Assembly: GCA_963978905.1 (NCBI GenBank)
Contig: OZ022259.1
Span: 46,270,727-46,334,726, forward strand
Direction: 5' to 3'
DNA length: 64,000 nucleotides
Source of the DNA: Trichostrongylus colubriformis
Taxonomy: Eukaryota; Nematoda; Chromadorea; Rhabditida; Trichostrongylidae
Both the position numbers and the translations under genes were made by a program. Each line of letters starts with the position of its first letter. The first letter of the stretch is position 1. Below are positions 32,436 through 43,300 of this stretch, one piece after another. Below the pieces are notes generated by a model. It was not told where the DNA came from and made no database searches. It saw only the letters and a program-made list of their open reading frames with translations.

Positions 32436-33111
32436 TTAGGTAGTCTAAAAAGTCTTTTCGTATTTTTAAATACCGCTTTTTCCCTCAAAACTTCTTTCCA
32501 GAAAATTTCTTTTGTACATATATATGTAGTACAAGTCCACAGGCATCTATAGGTATTGTTGTCTTCCATCTCCTGGATAACCCTTTTCGGCAAAATAAAA
32601 ATATCAAAAGTCACTTCATTTTCAATTCCAATTTTTTTTTCTTTGAATGGCGTTAGACAGGGAAAGGAAAAGGTGGTAAACCGATGGAGCAAGACCAGGG
32701 CTATGAGGCAGCAACTTTTTTCCAAGCTCGGAAGTTTTTGGAAAAGAAAAAATTCAGAAAATTTTTTACCACTAGTGAAAAAATGACTCGCCAAAAAATT
32801 CTCGAGCTTGGATAAAAATTGCTGCCCCATCAACCTCATAGCCCTCATCTTGCTCCATCGGATTATCACCTTTTCCTTTCTCTGTCTAACGCCATTCAAA
32901 GAAGAATTTTTTAAAATTTTTGCATTGAAAATGAGGTTGACCGTTGATATGTTTATTTTGCCGGAAAGGGTTATCTGAGAGATGGAAGACAATAATACCT
33001 ATAGATGCGTGTGGACTTGTGCTACATGTGTATGTACAGAAGAGATTGCTGGAAAGCAGTTTGAAGGGAGATAGCGATATTTGATACGAAAAAACTTTTT
33101 AGACTACCCAA
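32436..33111. mobile_element. palindromic element made of two mariner 3' ends, copy 2 (676 bp)
   Basis: Ends TTAGGTAGTCTAAAAAGTC and, read from the right, TTGGGTAGTCTAAAAAGTT, with TA on both sides (32434-32435, 33112-33113). The halves (32436 to about 32770 and about 32790 to 33111) are reverse complements with indels. On the plus strand of the right half, eroded mariner C-terminal wording is visible (SPHLAPSDYHLFLSLSN, FAGKGYL), so each half derives from a mariner 3' end. It differs in sequence from 23931-24613 but has the same plan and nearly the same size. Confidence 0.8.
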
Positions 33112-33279
33112 TATAAAGAGCAAGTGATAGTAAAATTGGGCCGACTTTGATGAGGGGTAGATAGGCTGTGGCCAGCACGTAGTTATTGGAGCAATTAAAG
33201 AAGACCCGTCGTCAGTGGGCGGGTGGTCATTCCAACACCCGCGAAAATCGAGAGTCGCACACTCAGCGAAGTGGGCCCA

Positions 33280-34400
33280 ATTTTATTAGTCGGATTGACG
33301 GCCGACGCCGGCCATTCCGACTGGTCTACCAAATGTTGCTAACGTCTCGCTACTCCTTCGGTCCTTCTGTTCTCCGAACCCGCCGACTTTCGATTGGAAA
33401 AGGACGTCGAAATTGAAGTCATCCTTTTCATTGAAGAGTTTTCGCCTAGAGAACAAAATAGAGATGCAGTATGCCATTGGCGTGAGGATGAGGCTATGGA
33501 GTTGAGGAATAGAGGCTGTTCATCTTATTATCTTCTTTTTACCTGCGGATTTTTGCCATGTCAAGTATGGCAGTGACAGAAGCGAACATCGTCTTGTCTT
33601 TCTTCACAATTGTTATCACGGTAATCAACTGCTTTAATGAGTCTTTCACAACGGCAACCGCATATAGAACGTCTTGATCCTCTCGGTACCGAATGGTCAT
33701 CCGTTCAGTTTTCATCTGGTCTACAAAGAACTTCTGTGGTTTGAGCTTGGGCAGTGACCACTTAATATGACTCGCACCAATGGATAACTCGTGCCACACG
33801 GATATTGTATAGTTATTGACTAGCACACCACCAACGAGGAACCACCAGTTTTTATTGCTACCTCAAAAACTTGGGTAATTAAACGGAAGGAGCTGAAACG
33901 TGCTAAACACGATATATCTGAATAATCATACGATAAGTGACAGAATTGAAGCGAAATAACTGAGTAATCATGCGATAAGTGAAGGAATCACGGAAAAGCA
34001 ACTAAGTAAATTATGCAATTACAATTAATATAGTAGCAATCAAGCATAAAGCGATAAAGGTGAGAGAGTAGTGAGCGAAAAGAAGAATGATAACCAATAT
34101 GAAAGAAGATAATGTGTAGGCGAGAAGGGCGGCGAAGCTAAGTTCGCGAATGTCGGCGAGTGTCGGCGGATGGCGGAGAGTGTCAGAAGACTCTTTTAAG
34201 CGCAGTCTCCAGCTGCACTCTTCTTCTACTCTGAGGTCCAGCTGGCTGAATTCCTGCACTGACTCTTACCCTAGTCAGCTGGTTGATGACGAATCTCGAT
34301 CGCGGTCAAAACCGCGATACCACTCACATTCATGGATTCTCAACACTCAACCATTGCTGCTTGGAGGACGGATGAAAGCACAATAACTGCTTCTTATCGG
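33280..34400 (-). repeat. left middle arm (IR-B) of the inverted duplication
   Basis: Positions 33280-33830 and 34280-34400 match 38365-38920 in reverse complement (for example AATTGAAGTCATCC, CGCCGACTTTCGATTGG, ATGGATTCTCAACAC). The ~450 bp at 33830-34280 is absent from the other arm. The minus strand has a 95-codon frame (33826 to 33539) containing SHIKWSLPKLKPQKFF and KQLITVITIVKKDKT. The other arm has the equivalent KWSLPELIPQKF wording. No family was recognised. Confidence 0.7.
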
Positions 34401-34409
34401 CGGTGACTA

Positions 34410-35270
34410 TTGGGTCGAGGAATAAGTTACCGCGGTTTTTTTGTTCACTGTTTTTAAATTGTTACCTTCTTCTTTCGACAAACTTTTTTATGGAATTTTG
34501 ATAGAGCCTTTTCTGCTCTACGATACGCTACTATCTGCTTTTATACCTCTTATTTGAATCGCTCAACTTTTGTTGTTTTCAAGACTCACAAATACAGTGC
34601 TCGCAAAAGTGGGCACTTTCGTTATCTTCTCTTCCTCGCCTACCATCGAAATTGAACAGAATATTTATATACGCATTCGATAAAGCTTTTTTGCTCTTTA
34701 AGATGATTCTACTAGACGTTTGAGTACTTTCGCAGTTATATTTCTGAGGCTTAGAAATGGGGTACACAGCAAAAGCCCACCAGTCCTTTCTTTGCAAAAA
34801 AAATCGAAATTTCTTCAAACATTTCTATGGTATAAGAAACCCCTTGATTATATCAGTAAATGACTCAGAGATGTCTTTTTCTCTTATTTGATTTCATCTA
34901 ACTTGGAAATGGTAGCTCTATTGGACCTCTATGAGCCAGAAGTGCAGATTTTTGTGCACAAAGTACTCCATTTCCAAGCTTTAAAAAAGACAGGCAATCA
35001 ACTGAGAAACAAGTAAAACCGTTTTGTAGAGCTGAAAGAGCTCTGTCGGAATAGTGCCAAACATTTTCTGATCTTGAGGCACAAGGAGGATGAAGTGTTG
35101 GAAGTGCCAATTTTTGCCTTCAGCTTACTTCATTTCCGAACCTCATAAATATTAGGCAATAGAAATCAAAAAACAGATAGTACCGTTCTGTAGAGCAGAA
35201 AACGCTCTATCGGGAGCACACATAGGCTCTGTCGAAATATGAAGGAAACAATGTGAAAAACAGAATTCCG
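34410..35270. mobile_element. FB1 foldback element, copy 2
   Basis: Begins after TA with TTGGGTCGAGGAATAAG. Modules with TAGAGC-GCTCTA hairpins lie near 34501, 34677, 35026 and 35193. The right end is degenerate (GTGAAAAACAGAATTCC). Shares the GAGGTTCGGAAATGAAGTAAG-type text with copies at 13495, 39046 and 47933. Confidence 0.7.
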
Positions 35271-35496
35271 AGTAAACATGATGTGTCACCTCAACACGAC
35301 AAAGGAGATTTCGTCACTTTTGCTTCCAACCTTGCTGAGGCCCGTTTAATCCGGGTACCTGAGGGGATTGATCTTGGATGGTACTCTTGAGTACACCGTT
35401 TTTTTCGGCTCCCAACATCCTTCGTTTCCACGAATCAAAACGGGCCACTACCACTGCAGACCCTCTGGTAGTTAAAGCTGAGTTAGGGTGAAGGTG

Positions 35497-35569
35497 GTGT
35501 CGGTAGTGTAATGGATTAGCACATATCCCCGGAAAGGATGAAGTGCGGGTTCGAGTCCCGTCCGGCACC
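35497..35569 (+). tRNA. tRNA-like sequence (probable tRNA pseudogene or SINE head)
   Basis: A cloverleaf can be drawn: acceptor GTGTCGG with CCGGCAC, T8-A9, D arm GTGT-AATGGATTA-GCAC, anticodon arm TATCC-CCGGAAA-GGATG, a 4-base variable loop, and T arm GCGGG-TTCGAGT-CCCGT. The formal anticodon is GGA (Ser). However, base 33 is C instead of the near-universal U, the loop CCGGAAA is atypical, and serine tRNAs should have a long variable arm. The downstream sequence is shared with 26143-26215. It is therefore best seen as a tRNA-derived SINE or pseudogene with intact A- and B-box-like promoters. Confidence 0.55.
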
Positions 35570-36014
35570 GAAGCTTTTGCCCATAACTCAGCATCCTTGT
35601 AGTAACTTTCGCATCGCGAGCTGCGGCGATAAACAGCAGTTATCAAAAATTAAAAATATCAAAAATTAAAAAAGATCATAGCAGCGTTTTCCGAGCAGCA
35701 AGGGCTCTGTGACTCCCATGAACCGAAGGGCCAATTTCCAGGAGGCTTCCCAAAGTTGACCTACTACGGAGGCTGTCTCCACTGTTTTAAGCGAACCTTG
35801 ATACCGTAGGTGGTTCGAAGCGCGACTGCGCCGATTGAAGTCTCCATATTTTGATGAAGGTGAACGTAGTGAATCTCGGCCCGCTCCTGTTTTCAGAGGA
35901 ACATTTCGAGAGTATCTTGTCCCTATGCTTTAATCGCTTTCTTTTCTCCATGTTTTGTATACTTGGCGGATGTGAGGCGTGAGCAAAATTACCTTTTTGG
36001 CACTCCCTGCATAT

Positions 36015-37800
36015 TCGAATACTTGCATTAATGAACACTCGAATAATCGTTCTGTGCGTAATTCAGGTGATCTATAAATAAGTAAATGATTATAAACGGA
36101 GAGACTGTTTTAATGACTCAAGGGGGAAAACAAAGAAGCAGTTCAACCTCCGTTTCGCACGGGCCCCTAGACGGAGGTAAAACTTAGAAGTACTCTCTCT
36201 TTAAGCTCATCAGTGAGTGAAGAGAGGCAGACATCATTAATTCTTTAATTTAGGTCACGAGATAATTTGAGTGGGAGCGGTTTACATAAATGTAGTTTGA
36301 ACTTGACTCACCGTGCGTATATTACTCCAGCCACTGCGGTGAAGACGAGAAATGAGAATGAAATACAGTGAAAGTTGTTGAGAAATAAAAGTAACGAACA
36401 GTGAAAGCTGTTTGGTCTAAGGTTGTTGTCACATTATTATTCTTCGCATATGTCATTGTTAGAATTTGTACATTATCAATTCCCTTTGATGACGAGGTTT
36501 CACGATCATAGTCTCCCTCCACCTTTGCTGACCATCACAGTAATTAGGCTCTCCATGCAAAGAAATTACGAAGCTCTTAGATACTAAGCAACTTGTATCT
36601 AAGCTTGATAAAGTTATGCTGATATAAGCATCTGATGAGACAGGTTGAGAATATGGCCAATTTATTTCCGGGATCCTGTAATCGCTCATAAGCGTACTTA
36701 AGTTCGATAAAATCCTTTTGATAAGTACAGGCTCTTTTATCTCTGCGATTCGAATGGCAGCTATGAAGAAAGATAGTTTGAAGAATGAGAGATAGCAAAT
36801 AGACGATGATGTCAATGGACTCACCAGATTTGATTCCACAGCTCGTAATTTCGGCATTAGAGTGCTATGTGGTAATGAAGCTTCTGATTGAGCAGCTCAG
36901 CTTCCGGACACCGCCTCGCCACTACTCGATCGCCATGACGCGGTTGCCGAATCTTTACAACTAGCTGTAGTGGATTAAGGTGCGAGTGATTTGAGCGTCT
37001 ATCTGTTTTTGCTCATTCTGGATGTGGAGCCACCAATGGCACCATTTGCAAATATATCAATTGATGCTGTGAATGAATCTAGTGTGTTTCAATTACAGTT
37101 TCAGTTTTCTGTTTTACTGTTCCTTTCTTGCGACACATCTATGCATTTACTTCTAAAAACTGCTATTAGATCGCAGTGATTCAAGTTCTTGAGTGTTTTC
37201 ATATAGTTGAAGACTGATAGTGAATTAGGCTGATAGTATAATATTTGTGTACACCCCGAAACGGAATATGATCAACATTAGAGTTGTTTTGAATCCAAAC
37301 TTACTTTATCAGGCCCAGATTCAAGTCGCTTGGTACAGAGAACTCCTTCATTTCTTTACCTAATCATTTGAATTATTCTACGTTTCATGTTAGACAGCAT
37401 TCTTAGATGCTTGGAGAGCCAAGTTACTTTGACAGTCAACCAAGGTGGAGGGGACTATGATCGTGAAACTCGCCTTGACATCGAAGCGAAGTGATAATGT
37501 ACTAATTCTGACAATGACATGTGCCAACAATAGTAATTTGGTAACAACCTATAATCCAAACAACTTTCACTGTACTTCATTTTCATTTCTCAATAACTTT
37601 CACTGTGTTTCATTCTCACTTCTCGTTTTCACCGCAGTGGGACAAGTAATATACGCACGGTGAGTCAGCCTACGACAAATGGTTAAGCGATCTAGGCTAA
37701 CAATATTCGATGTTTCTCCAGCTATTATGCACAAAATAACTTAGATCAGCTGGATTACGCACAGAACGAATATTTGAGTAATTATTACTTCAAATATTCG
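36015..37800. repeat. inner foldback (IR-C) at the centre of the inverted duplication
   Basis: The arms about 36015-36920 and 37225-37800 are inverted. Examples are CCACTGCGGTGAAGACGAGAA at 36331 with TTCTCGTTTTCACCGCAGTGG at 37621, GTTCTGTGCGTAATTC with GATTACGCACAGAAC, and TTTCACGATCATAGTC with GACTATGATCGTGAAA. The ends (ATATTCGAATAC... / ...AATATTCGG) are inverted too. The central 300 bp is single copy. No transposase was recognised. Confidence 0.7.
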
Positions 37801-37920
37801 GAGGTAGGTCTCCTTAGCAATTACTCAGCAATTGTTGAATATCCGGAGGAACCTTGAGTGGCACCTGGGATTCATTCGCAGTGGTAAGCAGATCACCCAA
37901 CCGGCTCAGCACCTGAGCTG

Positions 37921-38192
37921 GGGTGTGCACCCTCATGTCAGGATTTCGCACGACGACGAGCGGCGTGCGACGTAGTTTTCGCACGACCGTGTGATCATTC
38001 TAATACCCAACTACCGCGAGCTACACGCATCGCGGTAGTTGGGTATTAGAATGATCACACGGTAATGCTAGGGGCGCCACACGCAGTTGACTTGTGATCG
38101 CTTCTGGACTCAACAACATGGCGCCTCTAGCTGGTCCGCATTGCTTCGCTTGCGACATGCCGCGGTACGAAATCCTGACATGTACACGTCCG
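37921..38192 (+). mobile_element. M1-family miniature element with internal perfect hairpin
   Basis: Starts GGGTGTGCACCCTCATGTC and ends near GAAATCCTGACATGTACACG. Flanks CTGAGCTG and TTGAGTTG are close to a direct repeat. Inside (about 37989-38065) GTGTGATCATTCTAATACC and its exact complement form a ~35-bp hairpin around GAGCTACACGCATC, unlike the other M1 copies. Confidence 0.75.
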
Positions 38193-38364
38193 TTGAGTTG
38201 CAGAAGGATGCCAACGCAAAGATAACTCACAGAGTTCGTGAAGATCCGGAAAAACAAAGTTTGGATCGAACATGCGCCGAGCACGCTCCAAAGTTGCTCT
38301 TTCACATACAATTTGTCATCGTCATGTTCCTCTCAACTACACATAGGAGCATGTAGTGTCAACC

Positions 38365-38920
38365 CTATAGTAACCGGCGATGAGAAACAGTTATTGCACG
38401 TTCATCCGTTCTCCAGGCAGCAATGGTTGCGTGTTGAGAATCCATAAATGTAAATGGTCGCTGCCCGAGCTCATCCCACAGAAGTTCATTGTAGTACTGG
38501 TGAAACCTGAACGGGCGACCATTGGGTTCGACCATCGACCCACCATCGACCATCGACCAAGACGATGAAGACATCTATGTGCGGATGTCATGGTGAAGGA
38601 CTCATGTAAGCGTTACCGTAATGACAATTGTGAAGAAGGACAAGACGGTGTTCGCTTTTCTCATGGCCATACTTGACACGGCAAAAAATCCGCAGGAAAA
38701 AAGAACATAATAAGATGAACAGCCTCTCCTCATCGACTCCATAGCTCCATCCTCGCGTCAATGGCATGCTGCCTCTCTAACTTTGTTTTCTATGCGAAAA
38801 CTTCTCAATGATAAGGATGACTTCAATTTCGACGTCCTTCTCCAATCGGAAGTCGGCGGGTTTGGAGAACAGAAGGACCGAAGGAGTAGCGAGTCGTTAG
38901 TAACATTTGGTAGATAATGA
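38365..38920 (+). repeat. right middle arm (IR-B) of the inverted duplication
   Basis: Reverse complement of 33280-33830 and 34280-34400. The left edge reads IVTGDEKQLLHVHP and SRQQWLRVENP, resembling the block around the first catalytic Asp of mariner transposases (TGDEKW-LY-N), so this arm may include an ancient mariner fragment. That identification is tentative because the following sequence does not match well. Confidence 0.65.
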
Positions 38921-39045
38921 TGGAAGACTATTAAAATCGATAACAGCTGAGAAGTAGAAATTATGCGACAACCTGATATCCCCAGGATTATTAGTATTGA
39001 GGTGGGCTCTCACTGGCAAAGATCGCTAATCGGAATCGATAAATT

Positions 39046-39753
39046 TTGGGTTGAGGAATAAGTTCCCGCAGTTTTCCTGTTCTCTGTTTTTCACTGTTCC
39101 CTTCACATCGATAGAACTTCTTGAGCACTACAGAATGGTACTGGCTTTTATTCGAATCGCTCAAATTTCTGCTGTTTTTAAGACTCACAAATGCAGCACT
39201 CAGCAAAAGTGTGCCCTTTCGCTATCTTCTTTTCCTCGCCTACCTTCGGGATTGAAGAGAATGTCTTTTATGCATTTGATAGAGCTTTTTTTTTTGCTCT
39301 ACAAAATAATGTCACGAGTCTTCTGAATACTTTCGCAGTTTGATTTTCCTGAGGCGTAGAAATGGGGTACTCAACAGCAGCCCACCCGCATTTTTTTCGC
39401 AAAAGACGCGATTTTACCAAACAGTTCTATTGTACAGGAAACCCTCAATTATAAAAGTGTATGGCTCAGGGATGTCTTTTTTCCTCATTTGATTCCATCT
39501 GACGTGGAAAAGTTCAGCTTTTCTAGACCTCGATGCGTAGAGAGTGCAGATCTTCTCCTAGAAATTACTCCATTTTGAACCTTAAAAATAATAAACAATT
39601 CAACCATCAAGAAAATGAAACTTTTTTGTGAAACTGGAAAAGCTCCGTCGAAATCACATAAAAACTTTGTCGAAAGAAGAAGGGAATAATATGAAAAACA
39701 AGAAACGCGAAAAACGTGAAAAACAGAGGAAAAACCGCGGGAACTTATTCCCA
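39046..39753. mobile_element. FB1 foldback element, copy 3 (shortened)
   Basis: Starts TTGGGTTGAGGAATAAG and ends GGGAACTTATTCCC. Fewer modules remain (around 39110, 39280 and 39640), which explains the 0.7-kb length. Located between the IR-B and IR-A right arms, whereas the left-arm FB1 copy lies inside IR-B, so the two insertions are independent. Confidence 0.75.
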
Positions 39754-39764
39754 TAGTAAACGTG

Positions 39765-41455
39765 AGTAACTACAAACAGGTTGTTTTTCTGTTACTCCTA
39801 CGTAAGCGCGAATTTTGATGCATGTAAATGATCTCTCTCGAATGGCAGAAATATGAAGAAGGCATAAGAATCGTTAAAAATTCCAAGTCATTTTCACTGA
39901 AATGTTCAGAAAGACACAGCTTAAGAAGTTAGTGCCATGGTTGAAGGTTCGAGTAGTTTCCGTTGCGTCCATTGACGGAATAGGCAAAGAGAGAGTTCCA
40001 AGAAATTGCCCTACCTTCAGCTGACAGCTTAGATTCCTGTGCCATCCCGGCTTTGTGTTTCCGAAGGGCCTCAGTACAACTGCGTGCGAAGCGTTTTTCG
40101 AAGGGATTCAAGTGGGACCGTGAACTCCTTCTCTTGTTCAAAAGTCGCGTGAGACGACTCGTTATACCCCTTGAAAGAAGCAAAGCATTCCAAAGAGGCC
40201 CAAAAGCAGATCCACGAGCGTGTCGTCCATGGGAATGACTGCCGGCTTTAGGCAACTCCTCCAAGTGAGCCCCCAGCTAAAGTCCGAGGGGCAGTGAGCC
40301 GCCTTCTCACATCCGGCTGCTTAACCGTCATAACCGCTAGGGAGCATTCCGAGAGTACAACCCTTTCCCTCCCCCTCCACCTTCCTCCCGAATGCAACCT
40401 CATGATACTCTCACAGTCACCCATAACAGATATGGTTGGTATAACAAATAATTGCCAAAAACACAGGAAAAACAGCATTTTCAGGATGAACCCGAAGGAT
40501 CCCCCTCCCTGACCGAGACAGGACCCCTTCTTTAACCAAAGTATGACCCCTTTCGAGGGTTCCCCCACCATGTTGCCCCTATCTCCATAAAACCCAGCTG
40601 GCTAGTTCCCCTACATTCCCCGCAGAATGAAGTGTCCGACAAGTGGATGAAAATTCCTAGAGCATGCTGGTTTAAAATCCAAAATGGGTTTTTTAGTTTT
40701 TTTACACGAAAGTTCGAAAGTGACCAACTTCGTCCATATTTCGACCACTAATTGGGCAAAGACATGCTTGTTCAGAGATCAGTACAGCCACGCTCTGACA
40801 GTGCGGTGGTATTTCCCCTTCCAAACAACGACCTTTTTTGCCAGACCAAAATACGACCATCCTTTCCCCACACGGAAATGAAACCCTTTTTCTCAATCCA
40901 AAATACGACTCCCCTTTTCCCATCCTTTCTCAACCAATACAACAACAATACTTTTCCTAACTCAATACAGCTCTCATTTTTCTAATCCAAAATTAGCCCA
41001 TTGAGGACTATTTAACCCTTGGTTCCCCAGTAATGAGTGCGAACTACGCTCCTTCCTGCCACTTTCTTCAGCTGACTGAGAGATCAATATCGTGGTCGTG
41101 CAGTTGCTGCTAATTTGGCAGAACCCAATAAGAGAAGGACTGAAACGATCCAGCAGACGTTCGCCTGACCCCGCCCTTCACGGTGCTAGACTGTACCTTT
41201 GAACCATGCGAGGTGTTCCTTCCCAGAGTGGGGGCGGAGCTGTCGTGGACACCATCCACCAGTGAGTCTCCTCAGCTACATTGGAAGTCGAGAGCATCCA
41301 AAGGGTCGCTTTCGACATGCCAAGGGACACCATTCTGGGGGTCTCAATGGGACGCGTCCACCAGTGGGAAACATCGCGCGCGAATTCATTATGGAAGGAA
41401 GTAAATCTCTGCAAGGGGACACGCCCTTTTGTGTTAGTGGAGAGAACTTAGGGTG
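39765..41455 (-). repeat. right outer arm (IR-A) of the inverted duplication
   Basis: Reverse complement of 29390-31160 over about 1.7 kb with frequent substitutions and small indels. The block 40800-40990 is rich in AAAATACGAC-CCCTTTTCC units, related to the GGGGTCGTATTTGG motif found elsewhere. The minus-strand frame at 39929-40264 (RLLNKRRSSRSHLNPFEKR) parallels the plus-strand frame near 30760. Confidence 0.8.
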
Positions 41456-41499
41456 GGCACAACATTATGTTTGCGACTTTGTATTGTAATAAATATTTA

Positions 41500-43300
41500 T
41501 TGAAACAAATAAATGTTTATGACATATGAAATGTAACAAAACACACATCTCAACACACAACTCGCACCATAACTCACAGGGCACAACTCACAACACAACG
41601 CAGCACAGACCACCCACAACACAACATACGCATCACAACAATACACAAACGTAGGCCAACACACACCACTTACACACTTCATGTCCTCTTGCACACGTCT
41701 TTTTGCCGCTCTCCTCCCCTCCCTCTCCCAGCATATGCAGGGTGATCCATAAATTGTGCAAGAGATTGTGCGCTACTCTATTTTTTCGATCCTCTTGAGA
41801 TTTTCGACGGCCTCGGTTACCGGTGTCTGACGCGACCTTTTTGGAACCGAATTTCGTGGCTCATTAATAGTCTTGCAGTTAACGAGCCATCAAAAAAACT
41901 ATTCCATTCCTGAGCAAAGCTGTAAATCGCTCATAAACATTGCTTATCGTCAAAACTCCCCACTACTCTGGACCAAAAGGGAGAATAACAAAGGATACTT
42001 GGGAGCTTCGAAAGCACCACAAAGAAAAAACTATGCCCCAGGATCCTAGTCAGCCCGCATCAAAATCAACATCCATCACATCTCTCCCGCATACTCTCGT
42101 AGTACGAACATGCGACATTCCGCACACATCTACATCTATCTTTCGCCATTTCTCGCGGGACCTCATCTCCTGTACCCCTTACACATCCGCTTTCGCACAT
42201 TCAAGACGTAGATTTCCCCTTTCTCGAGCAGATGCTCCCAGATTCCTTCTGACACGGAAGTCTTCAAACATAAAATCCCACCCAAACGCATCTCAGAACT
42301 TGAAAAATAGTTCACCATCCAAGGCACTTATACTTCCTCCGAAAATCCGGTTCATCACGATTTCTGGTGAACACACCCACCCCCACCTGCCCCCTCCAAT
42401 ATAAGAACACCCTGCGAGACACTCCCACCTCCCTCCTACTGCTCCTTATCCTCTTTACAGAAATTCCTTTGCATACAGATCCCCTAGACCCCACGCACCC
42501 ACCGCCCCTCCCCTCTTTCCGGGCACATATCCTCCTCCAAACCCTCCCTCGCAAACATTCGCTTCCACCTACACTGTACCCCCGTGATCCCTTAAATGCA
42601 CTATTATTCGCAGCCTCCTGGGCACATTCTTTCGCACTAACACACTGTGCTCTTCTAGACCTCCCATACCCCTTTCCCATCACACAGACAGTCCACACCA
42701 GCACACAAACAGAATTCACTCTCGACCATGAACCATGCCACACAAGAGCCAAGCATGCCGATGTACGTGACCGATTCCCGGAATGTGACCTTTTCTCAAA
42801 TATAACCCCTTCGCAAAAAAGCCAGTGGTATCGCGGTCTAACCTATAGTATACACCCATAAGCTAACCAAGCATGTCTTAAAGGAGACGAGGAGCTCAAG
42901 TAAGCACTGCGACCCATGACAAAGAATCTCAACTGGAACTTCCATACCCCCCCCCCCTCCCGTGTACCTACCCTTCCATGTACCTGCACAGCCCCGTCAA
43001 TTGAAGGGTAATATACTGCATACACTGCCCATGAATCCTCGTCCCCACCCCTTCCCCCCACTTCTGCTACACCGCTCCTGCTTCCGCTGTGAGCCCCGCG
43101 AGTTGAACCATAATATACGGAAAATTCGTAACAGTCATTTATAATCCCTACTAAAGTTCCCCCCCCCCCCCTATCCCCTCCCTCTCTACGAGAAAGCTTC
43201 GCTGAAAGAACATCGCATGCTTGACCCCTCTTCATTTTCGAATTCCATACACACATTCACTCATGGGCGCGCGCGCACACACATTCTACCGTCACACCTC
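41500..43300 (+). other. C-rich, G-poor strand-asymmetric block
   Basis: The + strand is dominated by C, A and T, with very few G. It contains ACACAACTCAC-type repeats (41540-41650), CCTCCC and CACACAC tracts, and long C runs at 42947 and 43158. Because stop codons need G or A/T contexts, long frames appear on both strands (154 and 164 codons on + at 41940-42404 and 42367-42861; 146 codons on - at 42312-42752). Their products are P/S/T-rich or G/R-rich and resemble no family, so no gene is called. Confidence 0.6.

Noticed and set aside
32414..32992. 192-codon frame on -
   Set aside because: It runs through both arms of the palindromic element and reads partly antisense to eroded mariner sequence, so it is not a gene.
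41733..41760. possible transposon terminus (CAGGGTGATCCATAAATTG)
   Set aside because: The form is suggestive of a Tc1/mariner end, but no inverted partner or target duplication was found.
41940..42861. 154- and 164-codon frames on + and a 146-codon frame on -
   Set aside because: All lie in the C-rich skewed block, overlap each other on both strands and encode low-complexity P/S/T or G/R sequence. Composition explains them.
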